Under the pieces are notes generated by a model. The model made no database searches. It was not told the DNA's origin and worked only from the letters and a program-made list of their open reading frames with translations. A stretch of DNA of 62,000 nucleotides from Glandiceps talaboti (taxonomy: Eukaryota; Hemichordata; Enteropneusta; Spengelidae): the NCBI RefSeq assembly GCF_964340395.1, contig NC_135569.1, positions 8,054,040 through 8,116,039 on the forward strand. The letters run 5' to 3'. Each line of letters begins with the position of its first letter. Position 1 is the stretch's first letter. Both the position numbers and the translations under genes were made by a program. Below, piece by piece: positions 48,350 to 60,239 of the stretch.

Positions 48350-48382
<33 letters not shown>
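48245..48382 (+). repeat. Compound (CGTA)n/(GCAC)n/(CATA)n microsatellite
   Basis: CGTA, CATG/GCGC, GCAC and then about 18 CATA units. Confidence 0.97.
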
Positions 48383-48389
48383 GTACTGA

Positions 48390-49030
48390 ATAGTAAGATT
48401 TCATATTATAAAAGTATAAAATCAACTTTGTAAACATTTTTGGAAGTAGATATTTGGACCATAAGGCCTTTACCCTCTTTAATATTAAAGAACAAATGCA
48501 TGGAATGGTATATATTGCATGACATACTAATACACTATTGAGTTCAGCGACCCCATTAGATTAAAAACTATAATTCCTTAGATAAATACATTGTTCGCAG
48601 ATAGTAATCAGATAATATCATAATACAACTAAAGACATGCTATTTGATATGTAAGAACATTCTTGAATTAGAAAACATCAATTTAAAAAAGTGGAAATCA
48701 GAGTTATTTACACACGTCGAATCTTATCATTTGTAAGGAGGTTTTAATTGAACATTCAATTCCACTCAATAATCACTTTATTTTTATTACATTTCAAGTT
48801 AGAAAAATTGCGGTGATTCGACTAATGCGATGGAAGACGGTGAATATTAGTGTTTTCATAGTCAATATCCTCCTAAACGCCACCACTTCTTACTTTAGTC
48901 CAATTCAACAACGTTTTGAATGAATGTTTCCAGTTTGTCAGAATGCTATGTGTCACCAAATAAAGTAGACATTCCTTGCATGGGTATACAAATATACAGT
49001 GCATATGAGACACTTGCAGTATCTTTACCC
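48390..49030. other. No feature recognised
   Basis: AT-rich DNA before the long TA tract; a C run sits at 49034-49044. Confidence 0.5.
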
Positions 49031-49043
49031 AGACCCCCCCCCC

Positions 49044-49175
<132 letters not shown>

Positions 49176-49199
49176 ACATCTAATAATCATTTACTTACG

Positions 49200-50235
49200 G
49201 CGAGACTTTGATTAAAGGCTATTTCATTTTGTAAATCTTAGAATTCAAACAACGAGAGAGTAATCAGAAAGACCCTCACAAACTCTCGTTCTCAGATTTG
49301 TTTAACCATTCAATACTCTAGTAGTAGTCTCTGGTTTCGATTGGTTAAATTCAAATAATTGCATAACTATATTGAAAGATTTATCTTCAGAAGCTGCCAA
49401 AATTGTTTTATTCCTCAAAACGAATCAATTTGAGATTAATGTTGTCTGAAAAGGATAACGAAATCATGCAACAGAATGGGGTTATTTTTTCTTGTTTTCA
49501 AGATCTTGCTCTGTGTTGTGATAATATTGTTGAAAGGTGGCCGATTGATTGATCTTTATTAACACTAGCAGATAACTTCAGACAATTTTTGGACTGCTTC
49601 ACATGGATGCGTACATTTCATTTATTAAAACATACCATATTGATTTTCTCAAAATAAGATGATCAATGCGCTCGCTATACGTCAGCATGAAAACGTTATA
49701 TGAACTAATACATGTTGATAGATGATGATATTGATGAAAAATTGATGTACTTTGCTATTCAGTCACTGTCTCAAATAAAATATCTGAAGCAATGCCATGG
49801 ACGTCATGGCAACGTGGTATCAAAAATATCAAACCCTGACTAAACATATCCATCACCTTGAAATGAGTCAGAGAAGTTACATACACGACCAAATCAATAG
49901 TAAAATGGTTGTTTCGCTCTTTTTCAGAGTAACTGTTCACTAGTTAAAGCACACCTCGAAAAGGTTCGCCAACCGTGACTGATCGAAAACTCAATGCAAC
50001 ATAAACGTGGTTCATAGGTGAAATACATCATGACGTCAAACGTATTGACCTTATTTACTGGAAGAAACACTTGTAATGAATGCTGAAATAGGTAATTACG
50101 TGCTATATACATATCCTTGCAAAGGTTGAAGATTTACGTTACAACAACACTTTTTATACAGATATGCTATTTCTTTGGCCTTTTTTATGTGTTTTGTCAA
50201 GCATATTGAGCTTTTAATATTTTATATCAGAAGTG
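49200..50235. other. Weak minus-strand exon signal, otherwise nothing
   Basis: The minus frame at 49924-50112 is open and has an internal AG after ttacctatttcag (about 50073) and a GAG|GTGTGC donor-like site. The reading contains TFDVMMYFTYEPRLCCIEF. The signals are too weak for a separate call. Confidence 0.25.
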
Positions 50236-50238
50236 TAA

Positions 50239-50292
50239 ATTAGATTAGATTAGATTAGATTAGATTAGATTAGATTAGATTAGATTAGATTA
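50239..50292 (+). repeat. (ATTAG)n pentanucleotide microsatellite
   Basis: About ten near-perfect units of TTAGA/ATTAG. This is not the animal telomere repeat (TTAGGG). Confidence 0.97.
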
Positions 50293-50299
50293 CATTGAT

Positions 50300-51490
50300 A
50301 TGTAAACTGTCTTTTGCTTTTTATTTCCATGCATAGTTTGCTATTGTATAGAAGGAAGGAGTTAAACTATTAGTATTTTAATTAGTATTTTCTAATTTAA
50401 TTTGAAAACTAATTAATAATAATATCATAACTTTATTGCAATTTCCATTTAAAAAAATATTGGAAATTGGTTTTCCCCGTGCACTTATGGTGAATAAAAC
50501 TGAAAACTAAAGATTGGGGAAAAAACACAATTGAATAAAAGATTGGAAAGAAAATGCAAGTGAAATGTAAAAGCAAGAGATAAAATCAAACGATTTAAAA
50601 CACACATGGTGTTAAAATAACAAATGCAGAGACAAATACATGAAACTAAAACAAATGGTAAAAGATCCTAGGACAGGTTTAAAATATGAATCACGGATGG
50701 ATAAAAGCTCTTTCTAAAACGTTCTGATTTCGATTTTATATTCTTGGAATTCTTCAAAATTGTTGCATACAATGAGATACAAGTATTTGGTTGGAAGGGA
50801 GACATGCTTGAAAACGTGGGATGAATTTAAGAAATTCACCTTAAGCCCAAGTATCTCTAAATACTGAGTTACTGTTGCATTGCTGCACTCTGCCAAAACA
50901 AAATAAAATCAATGCTGTATAGTACAAACGGTACATGCATAGACATGTACACAATTAATTAATCAATAACTCCGAAGATAGGTTCTACTTATCAAACTAT
51001 AAAATGACACATTGATACAAGTCAACAGTTAGTGCCTTAATTTATGTTCACGCGACGCTTTTATCAGTTTTTTTTATGCCTGTAAAAGTTCGTCATTTTG
51101 TCGTATCCTTTGCTTTAATTAGAAGCTCTTAGATGCTATGTATTTGGATTGTATGGAGTACAAATCTGAATCTCAACAGAAATCAAGAGGTTAACTTTTA
51201 TTTTGTATGAATTTCAAGTTCCCCAAACATATAGTACTATATACAGGATGGACCTCACACTCAATACCTTCCACAATGTAGGTCACCACATACGCTTACC
51301 TACAAGATATATGTATTATTTTCCTTGCTGAAAATATTGTAGTTTAATAGTGCATATACATAGTGTTTTATCGTCTAAATCTTTCTTTCTGTGTATCTGA
51401 TAAACGGGTACATATCTTTACAAATGAAAAGACATTCTATATATGAATGAAACAAACCATGACAAAGGGTTGGATGCAATTCGTAATAAC
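50300..51490. other. No confident feature
   Basis: A minus ORF at 50714-50896 follows a T-rich acceptor (ttttattttgttttggcag) but has no recognisable domain. Confidence 0.4.
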
Positions 51491-51503
51491 GTCTTCTCGG
51501 CAG

Positions 51504-51580
51504 AAGACGGTATCAGTAACATATGGATTTGGGTTATACTGTTCACGTGACAAACTCGATGGCCCGGTGGAGCTGACTAT
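51504..51580 (+). CDS. Candidate internal exon, unknown protein
   Basis: A 77 nt segment lies between an acceptor (taacgtcttctcggcag) and a perfect GTAAGT donor. Only one of its three plus frames is open. It starts KTVSVTYGFGLYCSRD and continues KLDGPVELT, leaving two bases over (phase 2 out). That phase is compatible with the candidate exon at 58617. G+C is well above background. No family recognised. Confidence 0.28.
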
Positions 51581-51589
51581 GTAAGTAAA

Positions 51590-52970
51590 ATGTTAGTTTG
51601 ACTTCGCCTTTCGACACCATTAAAATCGTCAAGTCCATATGTAATGTTTTCATTAAAAGCCTCTTTACTATATTGCACTGTGAAATAATAGCAATGTTTA
51701 TCAGTGTTCAATGTGATTAGGCAAAGGATCCCGCTGTGTGTTATGGCTGTTAGTCTAGTGTTGAATTATGTCTATCTTTTCTGTAAAAAAACATCATGTC
51801 CAAAGAGTGAACCACCAAACCAACATCGTTTCGACTTACTTTGTTGTGATTTTATGCCGATTACATGTATCATATTTTGCCCATCGTAGCATTATATATA
51901 GGAAGTAGTTAGAGTTTACTAAGACACTATAGACTTCGATATTATAGTGACTTCTATGTCGTCTCAATTCCTTATACTTTCACTTAATTTGGAAAGCTTG
52001 TTTCTTAGACTGTCATCTTCAATTAACGACAATAGATATGAAGAGAAATATAGCAAACCATTGTATGAATAACTACTGGTAAAATTGATGTAGTAATCAA
52101 GTCCTGTCTGACAGAAATAAATAGTTAATACATACATGTTTGATATGCATTAAAACTATCCATGTATAAAACAGCACTTAAGGTTATAATGCAGAATCCT
52201 TTATATATGAAAAATGTGATAGAACACTAAAGTAACATATTGCTGATATTGAAAGGAAACTTTCTCGAAACTCATGTCTTTATTCTTTTCTTTGGTACAA
52301 GATCTTTTCAATGTGCATAGATGATAAACTAATGAAATATTGAGCATACAATTTCCATATCAAAATTTGAATTTGAGAGTGAAAGGAATCCTTTTCCTGA
52401 ATTTCATTATATTCTTACTTGTATAAATGTAGCTTTTGTTGGTTATTTCCTGCGACAAATGAACATTGGATATCACCGAAAGCACCCATTACATATGTTC
52501 TGTAAAGGCTTTTGTTACCAGTTTGGTGCCGCTCAATTACCCGCAAGTTATGATCGATAGTTTATACATCTCTCTGTATCTTTGATTGTATTCACTGTTT
52601 TTTAATGTTTGTATCACTATTATACCATATAAAAGTATTCAGGTTTGTATTATACATCATTCAATAGGGGAACAAAACACCAACATCTTACAAATTAAAC
52701 TGAAATGTGTCTCGGTGACTTGTAAAAGAAGCTATATCACACATATTCAAAGGAATGATCAGATATGGCTCAGAATTCAGCGCACAAACAAAACCATATA
52801 GCTGGCGGGTTTAATGACCATCACTCGCGTATTAAACAATTTTAAACCGACAAAAAGCAGGGACGACATCGCAATGAAGTTTGCAAACCGTAATCATATT
52901 ATTACTTTAGAGTCATACCCCAACCCGTTCAGATTGAATTGCATTAAAGTGACCACATGGATGTGGATTA
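51590..52970. other. No confident feature
   Basis: AT-rich DNA; plus ORFs at 51704-51889 and 52586-53035 lack support. Confidence 0.45.
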
Positions 52971-52972
52971 GT

Positions 52973-53085
52973 GCAATTTATTATGAATTATTTATCTATA
53001 AATATCATGGCTTCCTACTTGAAAAATCAATGTGAAACATCATATTCAAAGTTCTTGTTTGCAACTCAATACTTTGCACAAAGCT
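52973..53085 (+). repeat. Family E single-arm copy
   Basis: It shares with the 27.9 kb palindrome and the 59.4 kb copy the blocks ggcttcctacttgaaaaatc, caaagttcttgtttgcaact and caata. It is followed by an A run (53085-53099). No inverted second arm of comparable quality is seen. Confidence 0.65.
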
Positions 53086-53099
53086 AAAAAAAAAAAAAA

Positions 53100-54820
53100 G
53101 TATAAAAAGTTTGCTATTTTAATAACTATAAACAAAACGCTAAATGGATTTTTTTTAAATCCAAACATAACAATTAGTTACCGTAATGTTATAAACAATT
53201 CCAATTCATTCAATTACATCCACATAGTAACAGCCTTTTTCCCTCTTTCGACATATTTTCAAAACATTTTTCAGCTGGGAATTGCTCACAGCAATATTTT
53301 TTTCACAGAGTCATACTTGCCATTATAATTTCAGGAAAATAATATTATAACTATTAGACTTTAATTATTTCCAACTGGAGAAGTTTAGATATATGTCATT
53401 ATTTTACATCGTTGTAGTTCTGTTAATTTTCTTTTTCTTTAAACTATGATATCATGTGCTTCTCAGTGTGCGCACTTTCATTTTCAGATACTTTTATATA
53501 CAATAAACAAGAGAAAATGCTATTCAACTGAACATAGTGAAGGTATCAAAATATTAAATTGATATCTTCAAAAATAAATCACAGCTCAACCTTTAGATTT
53601 TACATGTCATTTCAGCTGATATGATTGTTCCATTCTATGACAACCCTTTGTGCCTTCAAAAGCAGACAATTGTTTGTACAGACGAAGATATCGAAATCGC
53701 AATCAGCATCTATTCTCTCTGATAAATGCCTTGGGGATACATTGATTTGTTACAAGAAAACGTTCTTTTACATGCGGCTTCAGCAAAGCGAACCGTTGCA
53801 AAACTAATCGATATATCATCAATATTCAATAGGATACATGAACAATACACATTGCCTATGGATATGTGCCATCTGCTTAAAGTATATTCATGTAGCTAGG
53901 TAATTCAGTTAAATAACACAATGGGATAAATTAATACAAAAAGTAGTAATAACGCTGTGTGTGTAATGCAACAAGGGCATTTCATAAACCTAACTGTCAA
54001 TATATATTGTAATATTATGTGATGCGTTTTAACACACGTGTCGCTCATTTAGAATCTTTCATTAACGTATTTCAATATTTTATCGGTTTTTATTAATTTT
54101 TATTAATGAAATTCAGTTGTAACTATTTTGACATCTTTGATAAAAGTTCGATTTCATTATTGGAAGGTTATTTGTTTGCATTTCAATAATTTTGGTAATG
54201 AAATGTCAGTTTCCCCTATCACATTGGTTGTATGAACACGAGCATAGTTTTCATATATGTGAATATATAAGTTACTTATGCGCGCTGTACGGGACAATCA
54301 ATTACTGTTATGCCATTTTTATAGCAGCTACTGCCAATGACACCGGTGAAAAATGACTGTACAACTCTCCTGAATCACAAATAGGGGAAAAGGAAGTACA
54401 ATGTAAAGTCTACTAATTTCCAGCAATGTTTTATACCCACAGTTTAAATTCTATGTTTAACAACACTTGTGCTTTCCTTGACAGGAAATGGAATTGATAA
54501 AATCGCCCCGAACGTACTCAGAGTCTGTATTCACGTGCGAGTGACTCAAAAAGAAGAGTCGTATAACTTGAGTCGTGATGTGTAGTGCTATAGGCAGAGT
54601 GTCGTTTATCAATATAATATGCCGACTAGTTGCTAACTGTACTATTGTTAGTAGTATACATCACTCAATAATCTTGGCAAATAATAACAGCTAGAAATAC
54701 CAACGTTAACACAGTACAAGTTATTCCTTCGCATATGGTATACAGTTATTACGTGAAAGCCTAGATTTGAGTGAATTGGTATAAGATTATTTAGATCTCG
54801 TAAAAGATTGGGTTTTTTTC
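53100..54820. other. No confident feature
   Basis: AT-rich sequence; short ORFs are unsupported. Confidence 0.5.
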
Positions 54821-54889
54821 TCCCTATTTCAGCACAGGTAAGATAGGACTATGAATGAAGATTATTTTATAACAAGCACGAAACATTAC

Positions 54890-55051
54890 CTTATCCAAAT
54901 TTGTTGACATCTTCAGTGGACTGAGTGTGCTGTAACCCCTGTCCTGGTTTATGGCAGGCTTCTCCGTCCGTATGCTAACGCCACTTTCTATGTAAATCCT
55001 TTTTTCTTCACACACTTCTTGTCTTCCTCCTGTGTGACAATAGTTCCACAT
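54890..55051 (-). CDS. Likely internal exon, unknown hydrophilic protein
   Basis: On the minus strand the segment lies between an acceptor (attaacacttctcgacag) and a good donor AAG|GTAATG. It is 162 nt, exactly 54 codons, phase 0 at both ends. The other two frames have stops. It begins with ATG (MWNYCHTGGRQEVCEEKR) and ends RGYSTLSPLKMSTNLDK, so it could alternatively be a first coding exon. Composition is hydrophilic, with three cysteines in the first third. G+C is near 45%, above the background. I recognise no domain. This is one of the two best coding candidates here. Confidence 0.42.
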
Positions 55052-55203
55052 CTGTCGAGAAGTGTTAATATGTTAATTACTAGGAAACCATTCATTCCAC
55101 TGTAGAATATTTGGACAAAGTAATATTTCATGCTTTTAATCTAATAACCTTTATTTATATTGTGAAAATATGCCGATGGATCTTTTTGAAAAAAAGGGAG
55201 AGC

Positions 55204-55204
<1 letters not shown>

Positions 55205-55274
<70 letters not shown>
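55205..55274 (+). repeat. (ACAG)n microsatellite
   Basis: About 17 ACAG units. The overlapping TDRQ and SVCL repeats in ORFs are by-products. Confidence 0.98.
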
Positions 55275-55279
55275 CACAC

Positions 55280-56715
55280 TCTTTCTTTTGTGAGAATCGC
55301 TGAAAATTGGACATGCATCCATGAAATATTGAAAGACATTATAAAAAGTGTTTTTATCCTTTTCTTTCAATACAAATCGAAGTTTGGTGTTAATATTCTA
55401 TATTGATAGCTTGTTACCTTGCCAAATATTTTTGCTATGTAGAAAAAGTGGTGTTTCAACAGAAAACTGCATTTCTAAGATGTCCTAAATATTTTCCATT
55501 CGAATGGTCATATGATTTTATTGGAAGAAAAATATTTATTGAAATACCATTTTGGAAACATAATCATTAATCATAACTTGAAACACATATCAAAAAATTT
55601 CTTGTCGTTTGTATTTGAACACTACGGTCCTATAACAAATCGAACATGGCTCTTTCTGAATGACGCGTTGACTTGAAAGCTCGACCTGACGTAGTGACGG
55701 ACGTCTTTTAACGGCAACGCTGTCACTGACAATATTTATGTCATTATGATCGACAGTCAGGACATACAAATGATCCAGTAATGATTGTCACTAGCTTGAT
55801 TATCTAATGTAAAGAGAGTCTCCATTCTTTCACTAGAGTTTGTTTTGACTTTTTCTCATTGATTCTCATCCTGATTCATTTTCAAGCGACTGCTGTTTTT
55901 ACCAACACGACATATTAATTAGTGTGTTGCAAAACCACATTGGAAATGGGTACTAATATTAGCAAAATAAAGTTACTGTGTGATTATATGCAAACATAGG
56001 CGTATATGAAGGTCATGTTCTTGTGAGTACGTCTGTCTGTGCAAACTTAAGCGAATTTGCATTATTTTTATATGTATCATTGGTTAGTAAGCGTTTCTTA
56101 CCACCAATGTTGCTCATTCCACGTTATGCTACAGTAACTGTTTATGCCGGATGTCCGTTAGTCAAGTTAGATTTGGAACTAACACATCACCATTTATATC
56201 AGCTCTAACACAAAATAATAGGGTATTATTGATTTCTGCAAAACTATTCCAGACGCGATGCAGACGTTTGACTATATTAAGTCAGACATCATGTGCTCTA
56301 TTAAGCGCAATTGTTGTATATTCCACGTACGCTCTAGATGGATTAGATGAAATGTTATACGTATACAATATAGTACCCACTGTAAACTAATGTTACACGT
56401 GTAATAGTCTGGAAGTGTGAATCTAACCCTTGTGACATAAGTTTTCATATAAAAGTTTAAAATGCGATGTAAATATTATCGACCCACTTCTCTTGCTGAA
56501 TAGTTGTCAAGTGAATTTATGACAAAGCATCTTCTAAATGTTTGATTTTAAAAGTGTACATTCAGTAAGTCCAAGATGTTTGATTACTTTTTCATCTTCA
56601 AATATATTTATGTTATTCCAACACATAAAAGATGTTGAATATTGTCTAGAAAATGGTATAACTAAGATAAGGTATGAAAATGATGTTGTGACAATTTTGG
56701 TGCATGAATAAAGTT
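55280..56715. other. No confident feature
   Basis: Two overlapping plus frames at 56023-56390 lack splice or domain support. Confidence 0.45.
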
Positions 56716-56720
56716 AAAGA

Positions 56721-56819
<99 letters not shown>

Positions 56820-56820
56820 G
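56721..56820 (+). repeat. (ACAG)n microsatellite
   Basis: About 25 pure ACAG units, in the same orientation as the tract at 55.2 kb. Confidence 0.98.
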
Positions 56821-57589
56821 GCAGCTGTGCTTATTTATTACAAGGTAAACGACCGCAATAAATTCAGACCATCAGATATTCTTTCTGCTTGTAAAATTAG
56901 AGGTTGAATCACTGAACTAACATGTCATGACGGCACATTACAGTCAGATTGAGCCAACCTCGGTCCTTGGCTGAAAACCCGCAACAAGCAATTTTTCGAG
57001 GCAGACCTTGTTGAACTCAATTAGTTACATCGTGTGTAGCAATACTAAAGATATTGTTCTACATGAGACATTACGCCAACGGCTGTTACTCTAAGTAAAT
57101 CATTACAAGACACTGGCGTAATATGATGGATAAGCAATTACTCTGGTAAATATCAAACGATCGTGGCCTCTAAAGCAGTCTTTGGTGCGACAGTTTCAGC
57201 CGAATTGTCACACTTCAGGATAAAAGTGCTAATAAAATTTGTGTCGAATTGTCCTGAACAATGCTAACTTGGTTGAGACTGATCCCACCGCAAGAATTAA
57301 TTTTGGCTTGTGGCAATAAACCTTCGTCAATAGTAATATCCTGACAAACTAATGTACACCCAGAGCGTCATTTCAGTCATTTCCTCCCGTCTTTGAAAAT
57401 AGAAACTACAGTAACAGCTTTTATATTACAATTCACGCACGCAAGCTCCAGCCTTCAGGTTGCATTTGTCAAAGACAAACACTAGTGTAAATAAGCATTT
57501 AGAGGCAACAAATGCGGTCATTCTTCAGTGGCAATCTATTTAGAAAGATACATGGTACAATCTTTTTGAAGAACTGTAATAGTGTCGTT

Positions 57590-57840
57590 ATATAGGAGTA
57601 CATGTGTTCCTGTCATTCTAGGGAAAATTGAATAGACCACAAGATTTTAAAGAAGCACGCGACTTGTCTCAACCACTGCTCTTTGTGTTGGCTTAGTCTA
57701 GGGTTCTGGCTAACAGGCGTAGCTTGACGATACATCACGATCATTTCAAGCAATTTGCAACGTGCTAGACTTTTTTCCATATCTAAGAGTACACGTGCTC
57801 ACGTCATTTCAAGGAAAGTTTAACAGACCATATGTGGTTT
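57590..57840 (+). repeat. Two diverged direct copies of a ~60 bp block
   Basis: The block agtacatgtgttcctgtcat followed by an aatagaccac segment (from about 57597) recurs 190 bp later as agtacacgtgctcacgtcat followed by aacagaccat. Spacing and divergence suggest an old tandem duplication. Confidence 0.6.
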
Positions 57841-58105
57841 CAGAAACCTTTTCGCTTCTTCAGTCCATGACGATGATCATCAAAGCTATACAACCTTCTA
57901 GCCATTTAACTCTTCTTCTCCCTGTCGGTAGTCAAAACCGATCATTGAACTCTGTATTCTCGATTATAACAAAACTAGCAAAGCCTATTGCATCCCACTG
58001 CTATGCAAAGTGTTCCGTCAATATGGCATCTGACTAATGTAACAATCTTTCGGAAACTTTTAAAAAACTTGGGAACGCTCAGTGAATGACTCGAAAGGCA
58101 CTCAC

Positions 58106-58314
58106 CGCTAATGAAATGCAACATTCTTGGTTATACTTCGTTTCCATTGCATCACCATATTGAGTTAAGGTGCATGGTTGAGCATAATTGGCGAGTAACT
58201 TCTCACCCAATAAGTGACAAAATAGACAATAACAGTTTAACTCAAAAATACAAGGACATTTACTGCACCTCCCTCGAGGAATCACAATGCCAGAATGATG
58301 GCACATGATGCGTG
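58106..58314 (-). CDS. Alternative Cys-rich exon on the minus strand
   Basis: The minus strand is open across this interval and ends at a strong donor, GCG|GTGAGT, at 58105-58100. The reading is cysteine-rich (for example GRCSKCPCIFELNCYCLFCH, and CC near the end). That spacing is loosely reminiscent of small disulfide domains such as VWC, but I do not claim the family. The acceptor is uncertain (about 58314 or 58276). The plus strand is also open here, so only one reading can be right, if either is. Confidence 0.15.
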
Positions 58315-58356
58315 CTAAGAATACATCTCAGTAGCGTCACAAATTTCTATTTCAGA

Positions 58357-58599
58357 TGGAGATACTTTAGTAAATTAAATTTAAGATGTTATTGTAAAGA
58401 CAAATCATTATTGGCACCTGTAAATGTACATAGAAAATGTACATTTACTCATTTTACTGTAACGGTTATGATCCCTTCAGATAATCACCGGCTTACCAGT
58501 CTTAAAATCATCAAAGAATGTTTCAATAATATACAAGCTCTACTATCTTTAATGGTGATATTTTTAGTAATTTATATCATATGTGGTTTGTGTGACTGA
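58357..58599 (+). CDS. Candidate terminal exon with C-terminal membrane segment
   Basis: A strong acceptor (cacaaatttctatttcag) ends at 58356. The frame then stays open for 80 codons to a TGA at 58597-58599. The first part has cysteines (LRCYCKDK) and the end is strongly hydrophobic (ALLSLMVIFLVIYIICGLCD), as in a C-terminal membrane anchor. The same frame is open upstream to 58090 apart from one TGA at 58306-58308. It conflicts with the exon at 58617 unless alternatively spliced. Confidence 0.25.
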   Translation, partial: WRYFSKLNLRCYCKDKSLLAPVNVHRKCTFTHFTVTVMIPSDNHRLTSLKIIKECFNNIQALLSLMVIFLVIYIICGLCD

Positions 58600-58616
58600 A
58601 CTTGATTCTTTGACAG

Positions 58617-58705
58617 AAATGGAGACCCACTGATGAAGAGGATCTCAGTCTTCTCGAAATATTTGGGAACAACGTATGGTTCGAGATCAAGTATGCCAAT
58701 AACAG
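58617..58705 (+). CDS. Candidate internal exon, unknown protein
   Basis: An 89 nt, GC-richer segment sits between a good acceptor (cttgattctttgacag) and a CAG|GTAATT donor. Two frames are open: one reads KWRPTDEEDLSLLEIFGNNV and on, the other NGDPLMKRISVFSKYLGTTY and on. The second is in phase with the candidate exon at 51504-51580. The hairpin element and SINE begin only 22 bp downstream, so they would lie in the following intron. Confidence 0.32.
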
Positions 58706-58727
58706 GTAATTACAAGATATATAATTA

Positions 58728-59218
58728 AATATTTTTCTTCGTTCAGCCAAGGAAATACGTGTGACCTAAGGGGCCTTTGTGGAGTGGAGTCATGATGGGT
58801 GAATGGTTAGCGTGACCGGCTTGGAATCTACAGGTTGCAGGTTGCAGATTCGAGCCCCGTCGCTGCCTGTTTTGTGTTTCTGAGTGGCTAAAGTCCTTGG
58901 GCAAGATTTGAACCACGACTGTGCCTCAGTCAACCCAGCTGTATAACTGGGGACCTGGTAGGATGTAGGTTGCAATGTGAAGGCTTTAATCCTATGCGCT
59001 TAAATGGCTGCAATGAATTGTATGCTCCCCGGGGAGTTGAGGAAGACTAAAGGGCCATTGCGCCGCTCTGATCCGAGCCAGGGGTAATAATTGTACTGCG
59101 CTTTGAGCACGGAGTGGGAAAGCGCTATATAAGAACCCAACATTATTATTATTATTATTATTATTGTCACCACGAGTTACTTGACGAGTATTTTTCCGGC
59201 TGAATGAAGAAAAATATT
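58728..59218. mobile_element. Hairpin MITE-like element split by a SINE
   Basis: The left half (58728-58780) and right half (59166-59218) are each 53 bp and start or end with inverted AATATTTTTCTTC / GAAGAAAAATATT. The terminal ~31 bp are well paired. Without the SINE the element would be about 106 bp. The copy at 35217-35276 is contiguous across the insertion point. Confidence 0.78.
58781..59165 (+). mobile_element. tRNA-derived SINE with (ATT)n tail
   Basis: The head has an A-box-like segment (tggttagcgtgaccgg) and a B-box-like gattcgagcc, as in tRNA-derived SINEs. The body contains cagtcaacccagctgtataa and gggacctgg, similar to central domains found in several metazoan SINEs. The tail reads gcgctatataagaacccaac followed by about seven ATT units, typical of SINEs moved by CR1/L2-type LINEs (family knowledge). 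Boundaries come from the interrupted hairpin element rather than from a target duplication, which is at most 2 bp (GT). Confidence 0.85.
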
Positions 59219-59219
59219 A

Positions 59220-60100
59220 GAGAATAACATTAAGTCGAACGATTAGAGTATATATTCCATATTTTTTTGTTTTAGATTTATCGTGCATGGTATAATAGCT
59301 ATGAATTGCATAGTAAACGATGGTTACTTCTAGTATACAGACTAAATCCCTTTTTGGCAATGTGTATTGTACGCATCATTACTAGTGTACAGGGATGCCT
59401 TGTACGGATGAGGGTTGAGTATTTATTTTGGATTTTTAATTTATAATTTATAAAACATATTATGGTTTCCTCCTGGAAAAATCAATTGAAAAAATATATG
59501 CCAAGTCCTTGTTTGTAATCCTGTTTTCAACCCTGGATATCACGGTATGCCTGCCATCCGGGCCTGCAATATATTCTTTGCAAGGACGAATGAAAAATCT
59601 ATGCCTATAAAGATAAAGTACTATGCTAAAGATATCTGCCTGCATGACTGCACAACCAAAGGTGATTTCTATAGCAACCTTTCTTCAAACTCAAAATGTG
59701 TACGCACGCAATTGAAAAATAAAGTAAAAGCCCTCACAATTATCAGTATATACTACTCAATGATGTAATCTCCATAGACCTACCATGTGAAGCTGTTCAC
59801 AATAGACCTACATTAAAAATCAACATTTGAAGGCCCGTCTCTGCTGGGATACATTTAGTTTTATTACATGATTGTGCGTGTAATCTCATGGCCCTATACT
59901 ATTATAAAAAGCACATAACACTATGAAAATGTATTAGGTCTGTAGGCAAGGAACCTGTGAAGTAACATTTACCTCCTACAAAGAGGAAAGGGGCATTAGC
60001 CCCGACAATAATACGCTCAACTAGAAAAACCTACGATTGCCTGTACGTCGACATGTTATAGTTATATGGCATCTTATGCAATTTCATCACATGAAATGAT
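59220..60100. other. Family E copy, otherwise nothing
   Basis: Contains the single-arm family E copy at about 59411-59520. Plus and minus ORFs at 59460-59768 are unsupported. Confidence 0.45.
59411..59520 (+). repeat. Family E single-arm copy
   Basis: Blocks attttggatttttaattta, atggtttcctcctggaaaaa and gccaagtccttgtttgtaa match the 27.9 kb palindrome arms and the 53.0 kb copy in order. Confidence 0.72.
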
Positions 60101-60239
60101 CAACCTTGAGGCAAATTGTGTATATGGGTCTTGATTGCAATGATTGCATCGTGATATGTATTGACCTACTCACCTTGCTATATATCTACCCCTTTCAGTT
60201 GCAGAATGATGTCACTGTGGAAAGAAAGAGTCGTGTGCA

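Noticed and set aside
50239-50292. ATTAG array considered as telomeric repeat
   Set aside because: The unit is not TTAGGG or a known animal telomere variant, and it is short and interstitial.
50714-50896. Minus ORF compared with LINE reverse transcriptase C-terminal regions
   Set aside because: No catalytic or otherwise diagnostic motif could be identified.
58781-58870. Functional tRNA gene
   Set aside because: A and B boxes are present, but the sequence does not close into a cloverleaf with a matching acceptor stem and is followed by a SINE body and tail.
58790-58975. Minus-strand ORF within the SINE
   Set aside because: Lies wholly inside the tRNA-derived SINE and has no domain.
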